A DNA stretch of 64,000 nt from UBA4802 sp964509195. Lineage in GTDB: Bacteria > Spirochaetota > UBA4802 > UB4802. This document shows positions 53,053 to 61,297 of this stretch, one piece after another. The stretch spans positions 620,001-684,000 of the forward strand of contig CAZDWJ010000001.1 in NCBI GenBank assembly GCA_964509195.1. Reading direction: 5' to 3'. A program made the translations under genes and the position numbers. The notes under the pieces were generated by a model, which saw only the letters and a program-made list of their open reading frames with translations, did no database searches and was not told the origin of the DNA. The stretch's first letter is position 1, and the number at the start of each line of letters is the position of its first letter.

Positions 53053-54102
53053 ATGATTGCTCTAAAAAATAAAAATAAAAGCACTGCACTTATTGTGATC
53101 GCTATAATATTACTATGTGCTATTGCTGTAAAATATGTATTGTCTTCCCGTCAAGAGCTTTCTCGGGAGTTTATCATTAAACAAAATAATATCAGCTTAT
53201 CAATGTTAATCGATGCGTTAGGCAAGATCGAATTTACTGATAGTGATGCTAAGAAATATTTTAATGAAGAAATTATCACACCCCATACACTTAATTTTTT
53301 AAGGTATCTACAATGGAGGTTTGGTAAAGAGGAGCAAACGTTTGAAGCGCATTTTGAAAAAGTATGTAAACACCTCAATTCGATTGGAATACAAGATCCA
53401 GAAGCCATGTGTCAGTTATATAAAAAGTATATTGAATATGAAGTTTCTCTTGAAGAAAAACTGGCAGATTTTGGTATTCCAGATAATCCAAGGGAAGCTT
53501 TAGTCTTTTTGCAAAAAATACAAAACTATCGGCGAGAATTTTTTGGCGAAGAAATTGCAGATGCACTGTTTGCTGCTGAAGTAAAAACTCAAGAATATTC
53601 CCTACGACGGAGTGCGATAGTAAACGATCCTGAACTGTATGGAGGTGAAAAATTGGCCTTGCTTGATGATTTAAATAGTAAGATGTGGGGGGACGAAGCA
53701 AACATTGTTGAATCTTCAACGATTTTGAATGAACGATATAATAAATATCAAGAAAGCAAACTCATCTACTCAAAAGATATGAGTGAAATGAATGATGATG
53801 AGAAAAAAAGCTTTGAATATTCATTACGAAATAAATATTTTCCTCCCGATGTCGTAGCAAAATTTGCTGAAATAGATAAAAAAAATGAGGAATTAAAGCA
53901 AAAAGAGGAACGATATTATGCGCTTGAAGAAAGCATACTATCTAATCCCTCATTATCGGAACATGAGCGCGAAGAAAAAATAATACATTTACAAAAAGAG
54001 GTGTTTGGTAAAGAAGAAATTGATGCATTTAGAAGAAGGGATGCTATAAAAAAGGGTAGAAGTAATGTAATAAATTATGATTTAAAACCCCGTGAGGACT
54101 AA
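53053..54102 (+). CDS. Lipase-specific foldase (lipase secretion chaperone, Lif/LipB-like)
   Basis: A 349-residue protein anchored by one N-terminal helix (STALIVIAIILLCAIAVKYV), otherwise charged and all-helical. The region NYRREFFGEEIADALFAAEVKTQEYSLRR followed by PELYGGEKLALLDDL closely resembles Lif proteins of Pseudomonas and Burkholderia, which have LRRxxFGxExAxxLFxxE and a helical, lipase-embracing body (family knowledge). The RxxFDYxLSALGE motif is only weakly recalled by NNISLSMLIDALGKIE. GAGGA precedes the ATG. It is directly downstream of the lipase, the usual pairing. Confidence 0.75.
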   Translation: MIALKNKNKSTALIVIAIILLCAIAVKYVLSSRQELSREFIIKQNNISLSMLIDALGKIEFTDSDAKKYFNEEIITPHTLNFLRYLQWRFGKEEQTFEAHFEKVCKHLNSIGIQDPEAMCQLYKKYIEYEVSLEEKLADFGIPDNPREALVFLQKIQNYRREFFGEEIADALFAAEVKTQEYSLRRSAIVNDPELYGGEKLALLDDLNSKMWGDEANIVESSTILNERYNKYQESKLIYSKDMSEMNDDEKKSFEYSLRNKYFPPDVVAKFAEIDKKNEELKQKEERYYALEESILSNPSLSEHEREEKIIHLQKEVFGKEEIDAFRRRDAIKKGRSNVINYDLKPRED

Positions 54103-54561
54103 CGGGAGATCGCGAGATAGTTTGTATGTATATGTATAAGTGATATAATCTAAACAATAGCCTAAATGTTTTTGACTTTTCATTTAAAGAAGCCTATTGG
54201 TTTAATTACCACGTCATACTCATTTTTAAAACATTGAGATATTGATTAAAGATTTATTGATTGAATGGTAAAGATTTTTTACGGCTATGTCATATATATC
54301 TGCACGTTTGGGTTATGGTGTGAAAAAAGCACAGACAGATAGAAAACGATAATTAATTATACCAAACAGAATACATAAGATAGAAAAAGAAAGGTTAATA
54401 TTGATTAAATCGTCAAGAGAAGCACAAATAACTTTGATAGAAAAAATTTACAATAAACAGTGAAGAACAAAAAAAGCATAGTGGGTGAAAAATAGTGGTT
54501 ATTAGATGCATAATTATTAATAACTTGACATAAACGGACAATTTTATTACTCGTTTTAATC
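54103..54561. other. Intergenic region, 459 bp
   Basis: AT-rich with no supported gene. TTGACA at 54525-54530 is the only good -35 hexamer. The -10 would fall around 54545-54550 (TATTAC), putting the start within a few bases of the next ATG, which also lacks a ribosome site; a leaderless transcript is possible. Confidence 0.4.
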
Positions 54562-55098
54562 ATGTTAGAAGCACTCATCACATCAAAAACACGGCTTAAA
54601 ATCTTGCTCAAATTTTTTATTAATCCTTCCATTAAAGGGTATTTGCGGGAGTTAGCTGCACAGATGAACGAGTCCACCAATGCAGTAAGGGTGGAGCTTG
54701 ACCGACTTGTTGAAGCAGGCTATCTGGAGCGCAATGCTGAAGGTAATAAGGTGTTTTATAATGCCAATACTAAACATCCTCTCTATAAAGATATTCACAA
54801 TGTAGTAAAAAAGTTTTTAGGTATTGATGTGCTCATTGACAGTGTACTGGCAAAGTTGGGTAAAGTTCATGAAGCGTATGTAGTGGGTGATTATGCTAAA
54901 GGCATTGACAGCGGCATCATTGATGTGGTAATAATCGGTACGGTTGATTACACCTACCTGGCTCAACTCATTCAGAAAGCAGAGGGAATAATTAAGCGCA
55001 AGATACGGCCCCTGGTGCTTTCGCCAAAAGAAAAAGCTAAATATAAAGACAAGATCAATTTAGATCATGCACTTTTGGTATGGCACAATGAAAAGTAA
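54562..55098 (+). CDS. Winged-helix regulator with nucleotidyltransferase-like domain
   Basis: 178 residues. The N-terminal 75 form an ArsR-like winged helix (SKTRLKILLKFF, GYLRELAAQMNESTNAVRVELDRLVEAGYLER). The rest (about 85-178) has the outline of a minimal nucleotidyltransferase fold (AYVVGDYAKGIDSGIIDVVIIG), in which the GSxxxGxxxxxSDIDL-type motif has become GDYAKGIDSGIIDVVI. Its stop overlaps the next gene, a NusG paralogue. This pair usually stands at the start of surface-polysaccharide clusters. Confidence 0.7.
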   Translation: MLEALITSKTRLKILLKFFINPSIKGYLRELAAQMNESTNAVRVELDRLVEAGYLERNAEGNKVFYNANTKHPLYKDIHNVVKKFLGIDVLIDSVLAKLGKVHEAYVVGDYAKGIDSGIIDVVIIGTVDYTYLAQLIQKAEGIIKRKIRPLVLSPKEKAKYKDKINLDHALLVWHNEK

Positions 55099-55588
55099 CT
55101 GGTATGCAGTGTATGTGCGTTCACGCCATGAAAACAAAGTAAGCTCACAGTTACAGTCAAAAGGCATCGAAGTTTTTTTGCCACTGGTTAAAAAATTTCG
55201 CCAGTGGAAGGACCGAAAAAAATGTGTTTCATTTCCGCTTTTCCCCGGGTATCTTTTTGTTAAAATCACCACGGATCATGAACAGTTTATCAATGTATTA
55301 AAAGTCAAAGGAGTTGTAAAAATATTGGGCGATAGCTCCGGTTATACACCTGTTCCTGAGGAACAAGTTACAACGATATATAAAATGGTGCACAGCCACC
55401 TTGCAATTGACGAACATCCGTATTTAACAGAAGGACAGAAGGTAAGAATAACTGATGGCCCGCTTGCTGGAGTACAGGGTATACTGGTGAGCAAAGATAA
55501 AGAACATCGAGTGGTTGTATCAATAGATATATTACAGAAGGGTGTATCAGTTAAGGTGGATATACGTGCCATTGAGCCTGTGTTGTAG
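55088..55588 (+). CDS. NusG paralogue (UpxY/LoaP-like antiterminator)
   Basis: The ATG at 55088 lies within the end of the upstream gene. 166 residues: a NusG N-terminal domain (WYAVYVRSRHENKVSSQLQSKGIEVFLP, FPLFPGYLFVKI) and a KOW motif (LTEGQKVRITDGPLAGVQGILV). Specialised NusG paralogues of this size drive transcription through long polysaccharide or natural-product operons. The housekeeping nusG would be expected next to secE and rplK, which are absent here. Confidence 0.85.
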   Translation: MKSNWYAVYVRSRHENKVSSQLQSKGIEVFLPLVKKFRQWKDRKKCVSFPLFPGYLFVKITTDHEQFINVLKVKGVVKILGDSSGYTPVPEEQVTTIYKMVHSHLAIDEHPYLTEGQKVRITDGPLAGVQGILVSKDKEHRVVVSIDILQKGVSVKVDIRAIEPVL

Positions 55589-55809
55589 CTATTTACAGTG
55601 TGCCTGGGTATAAAACAGTAATTCTAAAAATGATTTATTACATTATTAAGTTCCCCTATTGCAAAAATATAGAATAGAGATGAGGATAAAAATACTTAAA
55701 GATATAAAAAAACAATTGTATTTTTGATAAAAACATTGTATTTCATATTTTGAGACAACCCCTATGGAAGCGATGTTAAAAACAATCATAGTATGAAAGG
55801 AGGTCTTCC

Positions 55810-56211
55810 ATGAATTACATAAAGTTGTACATTGTCGCTTTAATACTGTTTCTAGTGGTTGATGCATTGTGGTTAGGTGTCATAGCTAAAAATATGTATA
55901 AAACCTATTTGGGCTATATCATGGGTGATGTGGTGTGGTGGGCTGTTATTGCATTTTATCTTTTGTTTATAATTGGGCTTCAATATTTTTGCATTGTGCC
56001 TGCATTAATGGCAGGTTCTGTACTGCAGGCATTATACGCTGGTGCCCTTTTTGGGCTGATAACCTATGCAACATATGATCTCACCAATCAGGCAACCATT
56101 AAAGGATGGCCTATGCTGGTTACATTTGTTGATTTAATCTGGGGTGCATTTATTGGGGCTACAGTAAGCGCACTTACTGTGAAGATTGCATTGCTTTTAA
56201 AATGGGAATAG
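55810..56211 (+). CDS. DUF2177-family membrane protein
   Basis: A 133-residue integral membrane protein with four TM helices. The conserved start is FLVVDALWLGVIAKNMYKTYLG (near residue 16), then ALFGLITYATYDLTNQATIKGWP and VDLIWGAFIGA, as in DUF2177. An AAAGGAGGT ribosome site precedes the ATG. The role is unknown. The next gene begins 9 bp later. Confidence 0.9.
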   Translation: MNYIKLYIVALILFLVVDALWLGVIAKNMYKTYLGYIMGDVVWWAVIAFYLLFIIGLQYFCIVPALMAGSVLQALYAGALFGLITYATYDLTNQATIKGWPMLVTFVDLIWGAFIGATVSALTVKIALLLKWE

Positions 56212-56220
56212 AGTATATAA

Positions 56221-59200
56221 TTGTTATATAATATAAAAAATTCTGTTTTTCTGACCTTACTGTGTGCAGCAATTCTTTTAATGGCTCTGACCCCATTACA
56301 TGCTGAGTGGGANNNNNNNNNNGAAGACCTTGAGGCAGGTGAGCATGACGTATATGGCAGCGAAAAAGAAGAAAAATATCCTGTAAAATCATTATTTGTT
56401 GAACAGGAAAAATGGGATAATCACTATTCACTGATGGTCCTTTGGTTGTATAAGTATACTGATTACCCCAAGTACACATCCTACAGAGTTTTGCCCTTGT
56501 ATTTTCATCTTGCAAGCAAGATTGATAACCGTAAAAAAACAGTAATTTTCCCTCTTTTAACGTATTTGAAAACTGATGGTGATGAAATCACAAAATATAT
56601 TCTTTTCCCTGTATACTATTCTTCAAAAAGTGATGTCGAATATGATAAGTCTTTGCTGTTACTTTTCTGGTGGGGGGCAAAATATAATTATCCTGATCAA
56701 AAACAGTATACTGATACATACTTCGCATCTCTGCCATTATTGTCCTATTACAATTCCTATTCCTCTGAAAAGGCATACTACAGAGAATGGGTAACCCCAC
56801 TTTTTTATTATGAAAAGAAAAGCGATAATAACGAATACACATTCTGGTTGCCCATTATACCGCTTACCTATCATAATGTTAGTGCAAAAGGTGGACACCG
56901 TAATGTTTTTTGGCTTCTGGATTATTCATGGGATACTGATGGGGTCAACCGTTTCTGGTTTTTCCCTTTTGTAATGTGGAAAAAAGGCAGTAATGGATAT
57001 CTCTCATTGCTGACACCTCTGTATGTAAAAAATTTGCATGCAAACGGGGATTATTACTATCACCTATTACCGCTGTTTGCACTATGGAAAACAAGCAACA
57101 ATTCATATATAACAAAACAGTATATAACACCGCTTTTCGGTAGTCGCACTGTAACTGATGAAATTTCACATAACACTGTATATAAAAATCTGTGGTTTCC
57201 TGTAATTCCTGTTTTTTACTACAGTACTGGTGGCGATAGCTCTCATGTAAATCTGTTGTGGTGCATTGACTGGAAAACACATAAAGGCTCATTGCAATCC
57301 CTGTGGATAGCACCACTGGTATTTCATGAATATAAAGAATATGGCTACAGGTACTATATACCTCTGTATTGCAGGCCTGCCATAACAAAGGATGATGGGA
57401 AATCCTTTGGAATATTTCATTATCATGCATGGTCAAAGGATAGTGATACGCTCTGGCTATGGTTGTACTTTCACAACAAAACGTATGTCTCAAGCAATGA
57501 AGAGCCCGCTGGAAGAACGATAGCTTACTACATGCATATTCTTCCTTTTTACTTTTCATGGCACAATGAAAAAAGCGATGGCAATCTGCTACAGCCTCTG
57601 GTGTATAATTATCAGGATGCACACACTTCAATCCATATTAATATAACTGGCTATGCGCGCAAAACATATACGGGAGTGTTTACGCCTGATGTTGCAATGA
57701 GTATTGGTGCAGCTGATAACACGCTATATCTTGATACTGATATCTCATGGCTCTATGAGGTGTGGAGTTTTTCATCGCGGATGCCGTTGAAAAAATTTAA
57801 AAATAATGAAGGCGATAGCAACCTGCAATCGCAGGTGGATACGGTGGTAGACATTAAACAGGAACAAATACATGAAGGCAGAGAGCAATCCCCAGTAACT
57901 ATCGCCACAACCACAAAACACAATACCAGTGATACACCGCAGATTGTGAAAAAGAAAACAGTAACCCGTGAAGATTCCGAAGTATTCTGGGGATGGAGAA
58001 TTGGATTTGGGATTATGGCATTTGAGAAAGCAGATTCCAGGCGACATTTCAGACTGTTGCCACTCTCATGGCTTACATGGGATGAGAGCTCTAAGGATAA
58101 ACTATTTGTACTGCTTCCGTTTTACTGTTCGTATATATCGGATGATCAGGAATATTTTGTGCTGTTTCCACTCTATGGCTATCAGAAAAAAGGTGATGCT
58201 TATTTTAAAGCGTATGCACTCAATCTATACTGGGATGAATCAAGGGAAAATAATTATCATGAGAAGACGTTTCTGTGGCCTTTTGTAAACTGGTTCTATT
58301 CTCCGGATACAAAGGGTTTCAGAATATTTCCCCTGTACTGGTATAAAACATGGAAGGAAAATGAATTACAGGCAACACGGTCATTTTCACTGTTACATTA
58401 CAATAAAGAATATATCAAAGATGGCAATGTAGTCCAGAGTATGAGTATTAATCCTCTGTATTATAAAGGCATGTCAGAAGGGTCTTGGTCACACTACACA
58501 TTGTGTATCCCTCTTTTGCTGACATATTACAGTGCATATAGTAACAAAGAAAACAATATACAGGATAACAGGCTCTTTATTGCAGGATACTACCGTCACA
58601 GATCAAAGTATTTTATCCATGATAATGTGCTGCTGCTGTATGACCGCATGCTGTATTATACTGATACAGAAGAGATATTTAAAAAAGAGTATTCATACTT
58701 ATTTACGACAATCAGTACAGAATATACACCGGAAGCAACAAGGTTACGGCTGTTATGGGGTGCTTTGTATGAATACGATTATAACAAAAAATATTATAAT
58801 TATGATGTTGATGCATTATTATGGCTTGTGGGTGTTGAGAAAGATAGCTATGGATTTGGCCACAAAGTTTTACCACTGTATTATTACTATAGTGATAATC
58901 ATTCCAGTTTATTGCTTATGCCTGTGTTGCTCAGTGGTTTTTACCGGGAGTATAATAACATTTTTGATTTAGGCGGCCTTGGTCTGGTATACTATCACAA
59001 TGAAGAAATACAAACAAATGATGCTCGGCGGCTTGTGCTTTTAGGGATACTATTTGATGAAAAGAAAAAACCAGAAAGAATGTATCATTCAGTGGGGAGT
59101 GTATGGGGGATATTATGGAATTATGAAGTGGAACAGGAGACGGGATTTGTCAAATTTTCCATTTTAAAAGGGCTTTATAAATACGTAAAACAAAACGATG

Positions 59201-59232
59201 AAACAAAACACACGTTTCTATGGTTTTTATGA
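56221..59232 (+). CDS. Very large secreted aromatic-rich repeat protein (1003 aa)
   Basis: Starts at TTG, giving the signal FLTLLCAAILLMALTPLHA; no in-frame ATG upstream fits. The remainder consists of more than a dozen degenerate units built around a strand such as LFPLYGY, FPLYWY, TPLFYY, LLPLFALW, IPLYCRP or LPLYYY, alternating with charged or Asn/Asp/Lys/Tyr turns. A low-complexity linker (about 530-585: DSNLQSQVDTVVDIKQEQ) splits two halves. The Tyr/Trp content is extraordinary. A large outer-membrane barrel or surface protein is likely. The sequence has a 10-N gap at codons 31-34, so the N-terminus is incomplete. Confidence 0.6.
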   Translation: MLYNIKNSVFLTLLCAAILLMALTPLHAEWXXXXEDLEAGEHDVYGSEKEEKYPVKSLFVEQEKWDNHYSLMVLWLYKYTDYPKYTSYRVLPLYFHLASKIDNRKKTVIFPLLTYLKTDGDEITKYILFPVYYSSKSDVEYDKSLLLLFWWGAKYNYPDQKQYTDTYFASLPLLSYYNSYSSEKAYYREWVTPLFYYEKKSDNNEYTFWLPIIPLTYHNVSAKGGHRNVFWLLDYSWDTDGVNRFWFFPFVMWKKGSNGYLSLLTPLYVKNLHANGDYYYHLLPLFALWKTSNNSYITKQYITPLFGSRTVTDEISHNTVYKNLWFPVIPVFYYSTGGDSSHVNLLWCIDWKTHKGSLQSLWIAPLVFHEYKEYGYRYYIPLYCRPAITKDDGKSFGIFHYHAWSKDSDTLWLWLYFHNKTYVSSNEEPAGRTIAYYMHILPFYFSWHNEKSDGNLLQPLVYNYQDAHTSIHINITGYARKTYTGVFTPDVAMSIGAADNTLYLDTDISWLYEVWSFSSRMPLKKFKNNEGDSNLQSQVDTVVDIKQEQIHEGREQSPVTIATTTKHNTSDTPQIVKKKTVTREDSEVFWGWRIGFGIMAFEKADSRRHFRLLPLSWLTWDESSKDKLFVLLPFYCSYISDDQEYFVLFPLYGYQKKGDAYFKAYALNLYWDESRENNYHEKTFLWPFVNWFYSPDTKGFRIFPLYWYKTWKENELQATRSFSLLHYNKEYIKDGNVVQSMSINPLYYKGMSEGSWSHYTLCIPLLLTYYSAYSNKENNIQDNRLFIAGYYRHRSKYFIHDNVLLLYDRMLYYTDTEEIFKKEYSYLFTTISTEYTPEATRLRLLWGALYEYDYNKKYYNYDVDALLWLVGVEKDSYGFGHKVLPLYYYYSDNHSSLLLMPVLLSGFYREYNNIFDLGGLGLVYYHNEEIQTNDARRLVLLGILFDEKKKPERMYHSVGSVWGILWNYEVEQETGFVKFSILKGLYKYVKQNDETKHTFLWFL
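56313..56322. other. Assembly gap (10 Ns)
   Basis: Ten undetermined bases in the N-terminal part of the 1003-aa repeat protein. The reading frame stays open over the gap only if the true length equals 10 modulo 3. Confidence 0.99.
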
Positions 59233-59245
59233 ATATTTAAGGAAT

Positions 59246-59815
59246 CTAAAAATTAAACATGGCACCGGCATTGAGTGTGAATCGTCGCGCTGAATGCTCT
59301 TTGTCATGTGACATGGACAGGCGTTGCAATTCACCAAATACAAGAATTTCTTGGGTTATGTGGATTCCTGAACCTATAGCCCACCATGCACTGTTGAATA
59401 ATCTTATTTTTTCTTTTTTATCATAACCGTAGTCATATTTAAGCTCGCTAAAAAGAGCAATGCCAGCTCGTACATAGGGGGCAATGATCTCACTTGCCGT
59501 AATCATTATAATAACATCTGGCCCCCATGATTGTTTTACTGTAAATTTCCTTTCATCTCCATTGAATGTATACTGCAATCGTTCGCCATGAAAATACAAT
59601 CCCAAACCAAACATAATCACATCAGTGTTAATGTTGAGATGCCCCATAACACCATAATTAAATCCTTTGAGTGAGTCATACTCCTTATCATAGAATTCTA
59701 TCTTACCATAAGGAGTATATCCGCCTAACACTGCGATATCAGCTATTGCAAATGATAGGGTAGGGATAGCAGTGATGTATAAAGTAATTAATAATACCAG
59801 AATGTTATTTTTCAT
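59246..59815 (-). CDS. Small secreted beta-barrel protein
   Basis: The ATG at 59815 is chosen because GAGGA stands 6 bases upstream and the product then has a signal MKNNILVLLITLYITAIPTLSFA. The 189 residues have alternating strands (GLGLYFHGERLQYTF, VRAGIALFSELKYDY, LVFGELQRLSMS) and end GAMFNF with a terminal Phe, as in outer-membrane barrels. It is similar in style to the small barrel at 8220-8678 but not clearly homologous by eye. Convergent with the repeat protein, 13 bp apart. Confidence 0.65.
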   Translation of the reverse strand: MKNNILVLLITLYITAIPTLSFAIADIAVLGGYTPYGKIEFYDKEYDSLKGFNYGVMGHLNINTDVIMFGLGLYFHGERLQYTFNGDERKFTVKQSWGPDVIIMITASEIIAPYVRAGIALFSELKYDYGYDKKEKIRLFNSAWWAIGSGIHITQEILVFGELQRLSMSHDKEHSARRFTLNAGAMFNF

Positions 59816-60146
59816 GATTATCCTCATTTTGTTGTATAATAGCAAATCATTGGTGTATAATTTTTGGCATTTACAGCAATAATATAAAATTTTCAACACT
59901 TTTTTTGGCAAAATGTTTCTATACGGTTATTCTCATAAAAAGAGTGTGGTGTTCCATAGAGTGTTTTTGTGGCAAATGACAGCAAAATGTGTATCAAAAT
60001 ATATGCGGCTTGTAGTGAATTAATTTTAAAAAAATCATCTAATGATTATTTTTTAACTAGCTATAGCATATGTCCATTTTTTTCATATATCGACCCTCTA
60101 TTTCTTCCGAAAATATACATAGTCTGCCACACAAGGATTGCGTGCA
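59816..60146. other. Intergenic region between barrel and DegT genes
   Basis: No gene. The divergent promoters should lie here but none is clear. AATCAT / ATGATT with a 3-base loop followed by ATTTTTT (60033-60053) is a weak terminator-like hairpin on the + strand. Confidence 0.4.
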
Positions 60147-61295
60147 ATGAATATTCCATTTCATGTCCCCTATATTGATGACAATGATATAGAGGCTGCC
60201 GTAGCTGCTATAAGAAGCGGCTGGACCACAATGGGTCCCAAAACCATTGAGTTTGAGGAACGCTTTGCTCTATACACCGGCATGCCGTATGCAGTTGCGG
60301 TAAGCTCGTGCACTGCAGCGTTACATCTGGCGCTGAAGGTATGTACTATCGGTCCTGGTGATGAGGTCATAGTGCCTGCAAATACCTTTGTTGCTACTGC
60401 AGAGGTTGTTCTCTACTGCAAAGCAACACCGGTATTAGCTGATATTGAAAAAGACACTCATTGTATCAGTGTGGAGTCGATTCACCGGTTACTATCGCCC
60501 AAAACAAAAGCAATTATCCCTGTGCATTATGCAGGTCATCCCTGTGCAATGGATGCGATTATGGATATTGCACGCCAGCATAATCTATTTGTGATCGAGG
60601 ATTGTGCGCATGCTTTGCCAAGCTGGTATTATGACAAACTTGCAGGCACCATTGGGGATATTGGATGTTTCAGCTTTTATGCAACAAAGACGCTTTCAAC
60701 GGGTGAAGGCGGTATGCTTGTAACACGCAACGAACAGTGGGCACAGCGTGCACGTAGTTTGCGGCTGCATGGGATGAACCGTGATGCATGGAAGCGCTAT
60801 GACAGGGGTGGAAGCTGGCAGTATGATATTGAAGAGTTAGGCTATAAGTATAACATGACCGACATTGCTGCGGCAATGGGATTGACGCAGCTTCAGAAAT
60901 TGGAGAGACTCAGGAAGGTACGTGAGGCAATAGCTGAAAGATATAATGAAGCTTTTAGAAAAAGTGATGCATTAATTCCGTATATGGTGAAAGAAGGAAT
61001 TTCTGCGTGGCATCTGTATCCGCTGAAGCTCAATGTAGAGGCGCTTTCTATTAGCAGGGATGAGTATATTGCTAAATTAGAAGAGCGCGGCATAAAGACA
61101 AGTGTACATTTTATTCCACTGTATCGGTTTTCGTATTTTGTTAAAAAATATGGCAATAAGGAAAAGTTTTTCCCCAATACGGAATGGGTTTTTGCACGAG
61201 AGGTGAGCCTGCCCATCTATCCTTCAATGACGGATGAACAGGTGAGCTACGTTATTGAAACCATACTTGCTGTTGCAAATGAATATAAACGGTAG
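60147..61295 (+). CDS. DegT/DnrJ/EryC1/StrS-family sugar aminotransferase
   Basis: A PLP-dependent aminotransferase for nucleotide sugars. The ATG at 60147 is used with AAGG 10 bases before it; a TTG at 60138 is less likely. 382 residues: VAVSSCTAALHLALK (near 52), the PLP lysine in SFYATKTLSTGEGG (near 183), and the C-terminal HLYPLKL. It probably transaminates a 4-keto sugar such as the product of the next gene, the CapD-like dehydratase, toward an amino-sugar for O-antigen or glycan. Confidence 0.92.
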   Translation: MNIPFHVPYIDDNDIEAAVAAIRSGWTTMGPKTIEFEERFALYTGMPYAVAVSSCTAALHLALKVCTIGPGDEVIVPANTFVATAEVVLYCKATPVLADIEKDTHCISVESIHRLLSPKTKAIIPVHYAGHPCAMDAIMDIARQHNLFVIEDCAHALPSWYYDKLAGTIGDIGCFSFYATKTLSTGEGGMLVTRNEQWAQRARSLRLHGMNRDAWKRYDRGGSWQYDIEELGYKYNMTDIAAAMGLTQLQKLERLRKVREAIAERYNEAFRKSDALIPYMVKEGISAWHLYPLKLNVEALSISRDEYIAKLEERGIKTSVHFIPLYRFSYFVKKYGNKEKFFPNTEWVFAREVSLPIYPSMTDEQVSYVIETILAVANEYKR

Positions 61296-61297
61296 CT

